In this document: in pieces, positions 35,653-43,855 of the stretch
Layout: every line of letters starts with the position of its first letter
Position numbering within the stretch: position 1 is the stretch's first letter
Assembly: GCF_001425045.1 (NCBI RefSeq)
Contig: NZ_LMDJ01000001.1
Location: 249,859-313,858 of the forward strand
Length of the DNA stretch: 64,000 nucleotides
Source of the DNA: Massilia sp. Root351
GTDB taxonomy: Bacteria > Pseudomonadota > Gammaproteobacteria > Burkholderiales > Burkholderiaceae_D
Reading direction: 5' to 3'
Made by a program: the position numbers and the translations under genes
Notes under the pieces: generated by a model
The model's database searches: none
The model's input: the letters and a program-made list of their open reading frames with translations, nothing else
Told to the model about the DNA's origin: nothing

Positions 35653-36951
35653 ATGGCCAGCAAAGCTACCAGCATCAAGCTCTTCACCATCTCCACGCCG
35701 CCGATGCGTGCCTTCCACCTGACCTGGATGGCGTTCTTCATCTGTTTCTTCGCCTGGTTCGCCTGCGCGCCGCTGATGCCGGTGATTAAGGGAGAGTTCG
35801 GCCTGACGATGGCGCAGATCGCCAACATCAATATCGCCGCAGTAGCCATCACCATCGTCGTGCGCCTGATCATCGGCCCGCTGTGCGACCATTTCGGCCC
35901 GCGCAAGGCCTATACCGGCCTGCTGCTGCTGGGCGCGATCCCGGTGCTGGGCGTGGCCGCCGCGCAGAGCTACGAAAGCTTTTTATTTTTCCGCCTGCTG
36001 ATCGGCGCGGTCGGCGCCAGCTTTGTCATCACCCAGTACCACACCTCGGTGATGTTCGGGCCGAACGTGGTGGGCACGGCCAACGCGGCAGCCGCGGGCT
36101 GGGGCAACGCCGGCGGCGGTGCGGCGCAGGCGCTGATGCCGCTGCTGATGGCCGCCATGATCATGCTGGGCGTGGGCGAGAAGTTCGGCTGGCGCGCGGC
36201 ACTGGTGGTGCCGGGCGTGCTGATGCTGGTCATGGCCGTGGTGTACTACCAATTCACGCAGGACTGCCCGCAAGGTAACTACAGCGAGCTGCGCGCGGCC
36301 GGCATCGCCATCGAAGGCGGTAAGAAAGGCGGCTGGGACAGCTTCAAGCTGGCCGCCACCAACTACCGCGTGTGGCTGCTGTTCGTCACCTACGGCGCCT
36401 GCTTCGGGGTGGAGATCTTCATCCACAACATCGCCGCCGTCTACTACGTGGACCACTTCAAATTGTCGCTGGGCCAGGCCGGCATGGCCGCCGGCAGCTT
36501 CGGCCTGCTGGCGCTGTTCGCCCGCGCCCTGGGCGGCTGGGTATCCGACAAGGCCGCCATGCGCGGCACCCTGAACAGCCGCGTCACGCTGCTGTTCATC
36601 ATGATGATCGGCGAAGGCGTGGGCCTGCTGTGGTTCGCCAACGCCGACAGCGTCGCCTTCGCGGTGATCGCCATGCTGGTGTTCGGCCTGTTCACCCACA
36701 TGGCTTGCGGCGCCACCTACGCGCTGGTGCCGTTCGTCGACAAGCGCGCCCTGGGCGGCGTGGCCGGCATCATCGGCGCGGGCGGCAACGTCGGCGCGGT
36801 GGCGGCGGGCTTCCTCATGAAGGGCATGGGCGGCGACGTGCAGCAAACCCTGAGCATCCTCGGCGTGCTGGTCGCGGCATCGGCGGTATGCGCCATCGCA
36901 GCGCGCTTCAGCAGCGCGGCGGTTGAAGAGTCGGCCCTGGCCGCAGCTTAA
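35653..36951 (+). CDS. Nitrate/nitrite transporter, NarK/NrtP (MFS) family
   Basis: This 432-residue protein has 12 predicted membrane segments and the two nitrate signature stretches of the nitrate-nitrite porter family: GWGNAGGGAAQALMPL in TM5 and GAGGNVGAVAAGFL in TM11. FGPRKA after TM2 is the MFS loop. It imports nitrate, or exchanges nitrate and nitrite, for the reductases encoded downstream. The ATG at 35653 follows GGGA and comes right after the regulated terminator; the frame is open further upstream but through leader RNA structure. Confidence 0.92.
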   Translation: MASKATSIKLFTISTPPMRAFHLTWMAFFICFFAWFACAPLMPVIKGEFGLTMAQIANINIAAVAITIVVRLIIGPLCDHFGPRKAYTGLLLLGAIPVLGVAAAQSYESFLFFRLLIGAVGASFVITQYHTSVMFGPNVVGTANAAAAGWGNAGGGAAQALMPLLMAAMIMLGVGEKFGWRAALVVPGVLMLVMAVVYYQFTQDCPQGNYSELRAAGIAIEGGKKGGWDSFKLAATNYRVWLLFVTYGACFGVEIFIHNIAAVYYVDHFKLSLGQAGMAAGSFGLLALFARALGGWVSDKAAMRGTLNSRVTLLFIMMIGEGVGLLWFANADSVAFAVIAMLVFGLFTHMACGATYALVPFVDKRALGGVAGIIGAGGNVGAVAAGFLMKGMGGDVQQTLSILGVLVAASAVCAIAARFSSAAVEESALAAA

Positions 36952-36969
36952 GAATCTAGGAGCAAAGCA

Positions 36970-39501
36970 ATGAACATCATCGTCATCGGCCACGGCATGG
37001 TAGGCCACAAATTCCTCGAAAGCCTGGCCACCCACGGCGGCAACGCCAGGCTGAACGTGACCATCCTGTGCGAAGAACCGCGTCCGGCCTACGACCGCGT
37101 GCACCTGTCCGAGTTCTTCGCAGGGAAAAGCGCCGAGGACCTGTCGCTGGTCAAGCCCGGCTTCTTCGACCGCGACGACATGGTGCTGCGCCTGAACGCC
37201 CGCGCCACGGCCATCGATGCTGCCGCCAAGACCGTCACCACCAGCGACGGCGAAGTGCTCAGCTACGACAAGCTGGTGATGGCCACCGGCTCCTTCCCCT
37301 TCGTGCCGCCGCTGCCGGGCAAGGAACGCAAGGACTGCTTCGTCTACCGCACCATCGAAGACCTGGAAGCCATGCTCGAATGCGGCAAGCGCTCCAAGAC
37401 CGGCGTGGTGATCGGCGGCGGCCTGCTGGGCCTGGAATGCGCCAAGGCGCTGCGCGACATGAACCTGGACACCCACGTGGTCGAGTTCTCGCCGCGCCTG
37501 ATGGCGGTGCAGGTCGATGACGGCGGCGCGCGCGTGCTGCGCTCCAAGATCGAAGCGCTGGGCGTGACCGTGCACACGGCGAAGAACACCACCGCCATCG
37601 TCGACGGCGTGGACGGCACCCACCGCATGCAGTTCGCCGACGGCAGCCACCTGGACGCCGACATGATCGTGTTCTCGGCCGGCATCCGCCCGCGCGACAT
37701 GCTGGCCAAGGAAAGCGGCCTGGAAGTGGGGCCGCGCGGCGGCATCGTCATCGACAACAACTGCATGACCTCGGACCGCGACATCTACGCCATCGGCGAA
37801 TGCGCGCTGTGGGGCGGCATGATCTACGGCCTGGTGGCGCCCGGCTACGAAATGGCGCGCGTGGCGGCCAAGCACCTGCTGGGCGAAGCGGCCGAATTCA
37901 ACGGCGCGGACATGAGCACCAAGCTGAAACTGATGGGCGTGGACGTGGCCTCCATCGGCGACCCGCACGGCAAGGAAGAAGGCAGCCGCGTGTACCAGTT
38001 CATGGACGAGCGCAAGCAGATCTACAAGAAGATCGTGGTGTCGAGCTGCGGCCGCTACCTGCTGGGCGGCGTGATGGTGGGCGACGCCAGCGAGTACGGC
38101 ACCCTGCTGCAAATGATGCTCAACAAGATCGAACTGCCGGAGTCGCCCGAGTTCCTGATCCTGCCGCAGTCGGACGGCAAGGCCAAGCCGGGGCTGGGCG
38201 TGGACGCGCTGCCCGAAGGCGCCCAGATCTGCTCCTGCAACGACGTGTCGAAAGGCGCCATCTGCGCCGCCGTCGGCGACGGCGCCACCAGCATCGGCGC
38301 GCTCAAGTCCTGCACCAAGGCCGGCACCGCCTGCGGCGGCTGCGTGCCGCTGGTGACCCAGGTGATGAAGGCCGAGATGAAGAAGCTGGGCATGGACGTC
38401 AACAACCATGTCTGCGAACACTTCGCCTACTCGCGCCAGGAACTGTACCACCTGATCCGCGTCGGCCAGATCCGCACCTTCGACGCGCTGCTGGCGCAGC
38501 ACGGCAAGGGCCTGGGCTGCGACGTGTGCAAGCCGCTGGCCGCCAGCATCCTGGCCTCCTGCTGGAACGACTTCGTGCTGAAGAAGGAACACGCCAGCCT
38601 GCAGGACACCAACGACTACTTCCTGGGCAATATCCAGAAGGACGGCACCTACTCGGTGGTGCCGCGCATGCCGGGCGGGGAAGTGACCGCCGACGGCCTG
38701 ATCGCGGTCGGCACCGTGGCCAAGAAATACGGCCTGTACACCAAGATCACCGGCGGCCAGCGCGTCGACCTGTTCGGCGCGCGCGTCGAGCAGCTGCCGC
38801 TGATCTGGGAAGAGCTGATTGCCGCCGGCTTCGAAACCGGCCACGCCTACGGCAAGTCGCTGCGTACCGTGAAGTCCTGCGTCGGCTCCACCTGGTGCCG
38901 CTACGGCGTGGACGACAGCGTGGGCCTGGCCATCGAGCTGGAAAACCGCTACAAGGGCCTGCGCACGCCGCACAAGATCAAATTCGGCGTGTCCGGCTGC
39001 ACCCGCGAGTGCGCCGAAGCGCAGGGCAAGGACGTCGGCATCATCGCCACCGAAAAAGGCTGGAACCTGTACGTGTGCGGCAACGGCGGCATGAAGCCGC
39101 GCCACGCCGAACTGATCGCCTCCGACCTGGACAAGGCCACGCTGGTGCAGTACATCGACCGCTTCCTGATGTTCTACACCCGCACCGCCGACCGCCTGCA
39201 GCGCACCAGCACCTGGCGCGACAACCTGGAAGGCGGCCTGGACTACCTGAAGGACGTGGTCATCAAGGACAAGCTGAACATCGCCGCCGAGCTGGAAGCC
39301 GAAATGCAGAACGTCGTCGACACCTACGAGTGCGAGTGGAAGGTGGCCGTTACCGACCCTGAGACGCGCAAGCGCTTCCGCCACTTCGTCAACAGCGAGC
39401 AGGCCGACCCGAACGTCATCTTCATGGAAGAACGCGGCCAGATCCGCCCGGCCACGCTGGAAGAGCGCAAGGCCGTCGTCATCCCGATCAAAGTAGCTTG
39501 A
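36970..39501 (+). CDS. nirB: Nitrite reductase [NAD(P)H] large subunit
   Basis: This 843-residue cytoplasmic enzyme reduces nitrite to ammonium with NADH. The N-terminal FAD/NAD domain (about 1-330) has GHGMVGHKFLE and GGGLLGLECAKAL. A BFD-type [2Fe-2S] domain follows (CSCNDVSKGAICAAV, then CTKAGTACGGC, about 420-460). The siroheme/[4Fe-4S] domain carries Cys637, Cys643, Cys677 and Cys681 (CVGSTWC and GVSGCTREC). The small subunit nirD follows 11 bases after. Confidence 0.96.
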   Translation: MNIIVIGHGMVGHKFLESLATHGGNARLNVTILCEEPRPAYDRVHLSEFFAGKSAEDLSLVKPGFFDRDDMVLRLNARATAIDAAAKTVTTSDGEVLSYDKLVMATGSFPFVPPLPGKERKDCFVYRTIEDLEAMLECGKRSKTGVVIGGGLLGLECAKALRDMNLDTHVVEFSPRLMAVQVDDGGARVLRSKIEALGVTVHTAKNTTAIVDGVDGTHRMQFADGSHLDADMIVFSAGIRPRDMLAKESGLEVGPRGGIVIDNNCMTSDRDIYAIGECALWGGMIYGLVAPGYEMARVAAKHLLGEAAEFNGADMSTKLKLMGVDVASIGDPHGKEEGSRVYQFMDERKQIYKKIVVSSCGRYLLGGVMVGDASEYGTLLQMMLNKIELPESPEFLILPQSDGKAKPGLGVDALPEGAQICSCNDVSKGAICAAVGDGATSIGALKSCTKAGTACGGCVPLVTQVMKAEMKKLGMDVNNHVCEHFAYSRQELYHLIRVGQIRTFDALLAQHGKGLGCDVCKPLAASILASCWNDFVLKKEHASLQDTNDYFLGNIQKDGTYSVVPRMPGGEVTADGLIAVGTVAKKYGLYTKITGGQRVDLFGARVEQLPLIWEELIAAGFETGHAYGKSLRTVKSCVGSTWCRYGVDDSVGLAIELENRYKGLRTPHKIKFGVSGCTRECAEAQGKDVGIIATEKGWNLYVCGNGGMKPRHAELIASDLDKATLVQYIDRFLMFYTRTADRLQRTSTWRDNLEGGLDYLKDVVIKDKLNIAAELEAEMQNVVDTYECEWKVAVTDPETRKRFRHFVNSEQADPNVIFMEERGQIRPATLEERKAVVIPIKVA

Positions 39502-39512
39502 GGAGAAGCACC

Positions 39513-39860
39513 ATGCACCGCGATATCCAAAACGACCGCTGGACCGCCATCTGCGCGCTGGAAGACATCGTCCCGAACACCGGCGTGTGCGCGCTGCTGC
39601 AGGGCGAGCACGTGGCCGTGTTCCACGTGAACGACGGCGAGCAGCGCGTGTTCGCCATCCACAACTACGACCCCAACTCGCACGCGTCGGTGCTCTCGCG
39701 CGGCCTGGTGGGCAATCTGGGCGAACGCATCGTGGTCGCCTCGCCCATCTACAAGCACCATTTCGACCTGCAGACCGGCGAATGCCTGGAAGCGCCGGAA
39801 CACTCGGTGGCGACCTATCCGGCCCGCATCGACGGCGGCAAAGTCTGGGTGGGTGCGTAA
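39513..39860 (+). CDS. nirD: Nitrite reductase [NAD(P)H] small subunit
   Basis: This 115-residue Rieske-fold subunit partners NirB. Stretches such as VAVFHVNDGEQRVFAIHNYDP and GERIVVASPIYKHHFDLQTGECLEAPE match NirD; cluster-binding Cys-His pairs of true Rieske proteins are absent, as usual for NirD. The ATG at 39513 follows AGGAG. Its stop overlaps the next ATG (TAATG). Confidence 0.94.
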   Translation: MHRDIQNDRWTAICALEDIVPNTGVCALLQGEHVAVFHVNDGEQRVFAIHNYDPNSHASVLSRGLVGNLGERIVVASPIYKHHFDLQTGECLEAPEHSVATYPARIDGGKVWVGA

Positions 39861-41068
39861 TGAAACCGGCACTGGTCGTCATCGGCAACGGCATGGCGGG
39901 CATGCGCACCGTCGAGGAGCTGCACAAGCTGGCGCCGGACCTGTACGACATTACCGTGTTCGGCGCCGAGCCATACGGTAACTACAACCGCATCCTGCTG
40001 TCGCCGGTGCTGGCGGGCGAGAAGACGGTCGACGACATCATGCTGCACACCCGCGAGTGGTACGAGAGCCACAACATCACGCTGCACGCGGGCGACCCGG
40101 TGGTGCACATCGACCGCCGCAAGCGCATCGTGCGCGCGCAGTCCGGCAAGGAAGTGCGTTACGACCGCCTGCTGCTGGCCACCGGCTCCAAGCCCTTCAT
40201 TATCCCGGTGCCCGGCCACCAGCTGCCCGGCGTGATCGCCTTCCGCGACATCCAGGACGTGGAGACCATGCTGGAGGCGTCGCGCAACCACAAGCACGCG
40301 GTGGTCATCGGCGGCGGCCTGCTCGGGCTGGAAGCGGCCAACGGCCTGCTGCGCCAGGGTATGCAGGTGACCGTGGTGCACGTCACCGATGCGCTGATGA
40401 ACCAGCAGCTCGACAAGCCGGCCGCCCAGCTGCTGCAGAAGGCGCTGGAAAACAAGGGCCTGAACTTCATGCTGAACGCACAGACCGCAGAAATAGCGGG
40501 CCCGGACCGTGTAACGTCGGTGCGCTTCAAGGACGGCAGCGAAATACCGGCCGACCTGGTGGTGATGACCGCCGGCGTGCGCCCCAACATCGCGCTGGCC
40601 AAGGAAGCCGGCCTGCACTGCGACCGCGCCATCGTGGTCGACGACACGCTGCAAACCTACGACCCGCGCGTCTATGCCGTGGGTGAATGCGTGCAGCACC
40701 GCAGCGCCACGTTCGGCCTGGTGGCCCCGATCTGGGAGCAGGCGCGCGTGTGCGGCGCCCACCTGGCCGGCGCCGGCCACCGCCGCTACGTGCAGCAGAC
40801 ATCCCCCACCCGGCTGAAAGTGACGGGCGTGGACCTGTACTCGGTGGGCGACTTCATCGGCGGCGAAGGCAGCGAAGACCTGGTGCTGCGCGACGCCAAG
40901 CGCGGCGTGTACAAGCGCCTGGTGCTGAAGAACGGCTGCATCACCGGCGCCGTGCTGTACGGCGACGTGCAGGACGGCCCGTGGTACTACGACCTGATCC
41001 AGAACCGCACCGACATCACCCCGATACGCCAGCACCTGCTGTTCGGCCAGGCCCTGTGCGCCGCGTAA
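39860..41068 (+). CDS. NAD(P)/FAD-dependent oxidoreductase of the nitrate reductase (NasB-like)
   Basis: This 402-residue flavoprotein has two dinucleotide-binding motifs: VVIGNGMAGMRTVEEL at the N-terminus and VVIGGGLLGLEAANGL near residue 150. It resembles the FAD half of NirB and of the NADH-dependent electron donor to assimilatory nitrate reductase. It lacks the BFD and siroheme domains. It is translationally coupled to nirD and followed by the catalytic nitrate reductase, so it most likely passes electrons from NADH to NasA. Confidence 0.85.
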   Translation: MKPALVVIGNGMAGMRTVEELHKLAPDLYDITVFGAEPYGNYNRILLSPVLAGEKTVDDIMLHTREWYESHNITLHAGDPVVHIDRRKRIVRAQSGKEVRYDRLLLATGSKPFIIPVPGHQLPGVIAFRDIQDVETMLEASRNHKHAVVIGGGLLGLEAANGLLRQGMQVTVVHVTDALMNQQLDKPAAQLLQKALENKGLNFMLNAQTAEIAGPDRVTSVRFKDGSEIPADLVVMTAGVRPNIALAKEAGLHCDRAIVVDDTLQTYDPRVYAVGECVQHRSATFGLVAPIWEQARVCGAHLAGAGHRRYVQQTSPTRLKVTGVDLYSVGDFIGGEGSEDLVLRDAKRGVYKRLVLKNGCITGAVLYGDVQDGPWYYDLIQNRTDITPIRQHLLFGQALCAA

Positions 41069-41087
41069 AAATTGAGTGAGAACCATC

Positions 41088-43820
41088 GTGAACCTGTCCC
41101 AAGATAATCTGTCGGTACAAACCACTTGCGCATACTGCGGCGTCGGCTGCGGCGTGAAGGCCACTCCGCAGGGCGACGGCACGGTTGCCGTGGCCGGCGA
41201 CCAGGACCACCCCGCCAACCTGGGCAAGCTGTGCGTCAAGGGTTCCGCGCTGGGCGAGACGGTAAGCCTGGACGGCCGCCTGCTGTATCCGCAGGTGAGG
41301 GATGAACGCGGTTCTGCCGCCTTGCGCCGGGTCTCCTGGGACGAAGCGCTCGGCAAGGTGGCCGGCAAATGGCAGGCCGTCATCGCCGAACACGGCCCGG
41401 ACGCGGTGGCGCTGTACGTCTCCGGCCAGCTGCTGACGGAAGACTACTACGTCGCCAACAAGCTGATGAAGGGCTACGTCGGCAGCGCCAATATCGACAC
41501 CAACTCGCGCCTGTGCATGTCGTCGGCCGTGGCCGGCCACAAGCGCGCCTTTGGCGAAGACCTGGTGCCGGTCTGCTACGAAGACCTGGAACTGGCCGAC
41601 ATGATCGTGCTGGTGGGCTCCAACATGGCCTGGTGCCATCCCATCCTGTTCCAGCGCATCGCCCGCGAACGCGAGAAGCGCCCCAATCTGAAGCTGGTGG
41701 TGGTCGACCCGCGCCGCACCGCCACCTGCGAACTGGCCGACCTGCACCTGCCGGTCAAGCCGGGCACCGACGTGTGGCTGTTCAACGGCCTGCTCAGCTA
41801 TCTGTCGCGCATCGGCGCGGTCGATCCCGAATACGTGGCGGCGCACACCAACGGCTTCGAGGCCGCGCTGGCCGCCGCCGAAGTCGATTGCGCCGATCCG
41901 GCCGCCGTCGCCAAGGCCTGCAAGATCAGCCTGGGCGCGCTGATGGAATTCTACGAATCGTTCGCCGCCACCGCCAAGGTCATCACCGCCTTCTCGATGG
42001 GCGTGAACCAGTCCTCGGCCGGCACCGACAAGGCCAACAGCATCATCAACTGCCACCTGGTCGGCGGCCGCATCGGCAAGCCGGGCATGGGCCCGTTCTC
42101 CATCACCGGCCAGCCGAACGCCATGGGCGGGCGCGAAGTGGGCGGCCTGGCCAATATGCTGGCCGCGCACATGGACCTGGACAACTGCGCCCACCGCGAC
42201 GCGGTGCAGACCTTCTGGGACTCGCCGCGCATGGCGGACAAGCCCGGCCTGAAAGCGGTGGACCTGTTCGAGGCCATTGAAGCCGGCCGCGTGAAGGCGG
42301 TGTGGATCATGGCCACCAATCCGGTGGTGAGCCTGCCGAACGCGGACCAGGTCAAGCGCGCGCTGGCCAAGTGCGAGCTGGTGGTGGCCTCCGACATCGT
42401 CCTCGGCACCGACACCAACGCCTACGCAGACGTGCTGCTGCCGGCCCTGGGCTGGGGCGAGAAGGACGGCACGGTCACCAATTCCGAACGCCGCATCTCG
42501 CGCCAGCGCGCCTTCCTGCCGGCGCCGGGCGAAGCGCGCGGCGACTGGTGGATCATCTCGCAGTTCGCCCAGCGCATGGGCTACGCCGGCTTCGATTTCG
42601 GCGCCGTGCACGAAGTGTTCGACGAACACGCGCGCCTGAGCGCCTGGCGCAACAGCGCCGACGACCTGCCGCGCGTGTTCAACATCGGCGGCCTGGCGAA
42701 CATGAACCATAGCGCTTTCGACACCATGTCGCCTGTCCAGTGGCCGGTGCGCGAGCACGTCGGCGTGGACGGCGGCACGGCGCGCCTGTTCGAGGATGGA
42801 CGCTATTCGCACCCGGACGGCAAGGCGCGCTTCATCGCCACCTTGCCGCGCCTGCCGGCACACCAGATCGACGAGGACTTCCCGCTGGCGCTGAACACCG
42901 GCCGCGTGCGCGACCAGTGGCACACCATGACGCGCACCGGCCGCTCGGCCAGGCTGGCGGACCACGTTCCGGAATCGTTCATCGACATGCATCCGCAGGA
43001 CGCGCTGATCCACGGTGTGCGCGAAGGCGAGCTGGCGCGCGTGACCAGCCAGTGGGGTTCGATGGTGGCGCGCGTGCAGCACGGCGGCGGCATCGCGCGC
43101 GGCGGCGTGTTCATTCCCATCCACTGGAGCGGCCAGACTTCGTCGGACGCGCGCGTGGGCGGGGTGGTCAACCCGGTGGTCGATCCGGTGTCGGGCGAGC
43201 CTGAGTTCAAGCACACGCCGGTGCGCATCGAGCAGTTCCGCGTGAGCTGGCATGCCTTCATCCTGAGCCGCAGCGAGCTCGGCCTGGACAGCGTGGCGCA
43301 CTGGACCCGCATCCAGGGCAAGGAATTCGCGCGCTACGAACTGGCCGGCCGCAACAGCATCGCCGACTTCAGCGGCTGGGCGCGCGAACTGCTGGGCGTG
43401 CAGGATCCTGACGCGGACTGGCTGGAATACGCCGACCGCACCGAGGGCATGTACCGCGCGGTGCACGTGGTGGACGACCGCATCGAGCAGTGCATCTTCC
43501 TGTCGCCGCGCCTGGACCTGCCGGCGCGCAGCTGGCTGGCCGGCCTGTTCGCCGAGGAGGCACTGGCCGACGCCGACCGCGCCAGCCTGCTGATCGGCCG
43601 TCCGCTGAAGAAGGGCGTGGATGTGGGGCCCACCGTGTGCTCCTGCTTCGGCGTGGGCCGCAACACGATCTGCTCGGCCATCCGCGAGCAGGACCTGAAG
43701 TCGGTGCCGGAAGTGACCGCCTGCGTCAAGGCCGGCGGCAACTGCGGCTCCTGCGTGCCGGAGCTGAAAAAACTGCTGGCGGAAACGCGGCTGGAAATCG
43801 CCGCCGATGCGCCGGCCTGA
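41088..43820 (+). CDS. nasA: Assimilatory nitrate reductase, molybdenum subunit
   Basis: This 910-residue molybdoenzyme reduces nitrate to nitrite in the cytoplasm. An N-terminal [4Fe-4S] motif (CAYCGVGCGV, Cys14, Cys17 and Cys21, with a later Cys in GKLCVKG) precedes the Mo-bisMGD domains. The last 65 residues form a BFD-type [2Fe-2S] domain (CSCFGVGRNTICSAI, CVKAGGNCGSCVPELKKLL), the presumed electron entry point. GTG at 41088 is preferred because GAGTGAGA lies upstream; GTG at 41076 is possible. It ends the nitrate operon. Confidence 0.93.
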   Translation: MNLSQDNLSVQTTCAYCGVGCGVKATPQGDGTVAVAGDQDHPANLGKLCVKGSALGETVSLDGRLLYPQVRDERGSAALRRVSWDEALGKVAGKWQAVIAEHGPDAVALYVSGQLLTEDYYVANKLMKGYVGSANIDTNSRLCMSSAVAGHKRAFGEDLVPVCYEDLELADMIVLVGSNMAWCHPILFQRIAREREKRPNLKLVVVDPRRTATCELADLHLPVKPGTDVWLFNGLLSYLSRIGAVDPEYVAAHTNGFEAALAAAEVDCADPAAVAKACKISLGALMEFYESFAATAKVITAFSMGVNQSSAGTDKANSIINCHLVGGRIGKPGMGPFSITGQPNAMGGREVGGLANMLAAHMDLDNCAHRDAVQTFWDSPRMADKPGLKAVDLFEAIEAGRVKAVWIMATNPVVSLPNADQVKRALAKCELVVASDIVLGTDTNAYADVLLPALGWGEKDGTVTNSERRISRQRAFLPAPGEARGDWWIISQFAQRMGYAGFDFGAVHEVFDEHARLSAWRNSADDLPRVFNIGGLANMNHSAFDTMSPVQWPVREHVGVDGGTARLFEDGRYSHPDGKARFIATLPRLPAHQIDEDFPLALNTGRVRDQWHTMTRTGRSARLADHVPESFIDMHPQDALIHGVREGELARVTSQWGSMVARVQHGGGIARGGVFIPIHWSGQTSSDARVGGVVNPVVDPVSGEPEFKHTPVRIEQFRVSWHAFILSRSELGLDSVAHWTRIQGKEFARYELAGRNSIADFSGWARELLGVQDPDADWLEYADRTEGMYRAVHVVDDRIEQCIFLSPRLDLPARSWLAGLFAEEALADADRASLLIGRPLKKGVDVGPTVCSCFGVGRNTICSAIREQDLKSVPEVTACVKAGGNCGSCVPELKKLLAETRLEIAADAPA

Positions 43821-43855
43821 GGCGGATACGCCTCAGAACACGCGGCGTATCCGCC
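43821..43855. terminator. Twelve-bp perfect inverted repeat between convergent genes
   Basis: GGCGGATACGCC (43821-43832) and GGCGTATCCGCC (43844-43855) pair perfectly around an 11-base loop. It starts right after the nasA stop and runs into the 3' end of the opposing lipoprotein gene. There is no T run, so it may work as a weak two-way terminator or a 3' stabilising hairpin. Confidence 0.5.

Noticed and set aside
35983-39951. A very long open frame (over 1300 codons) on the minus strand opposite narK-like and nirB genes
   Set aside because: It is antisense to unmistakable genes, is rich in His, Gln, Val, Ala and Arg as expected from the complement of high-GC codons, and shows no domain.
41016-43466. 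An 816-codon minus-strand frame opposite nasA
   Set aside because: Same pattern of composition-driven antisense frame; the sense strand encodes a complete nitrate reductase.
43821-43855. The 12-bp inverted repeat as the end of a mobile element
   Set aside because: No transposase, no second copy and no target duplication; position between convergent genes fits a 3' hairpin.
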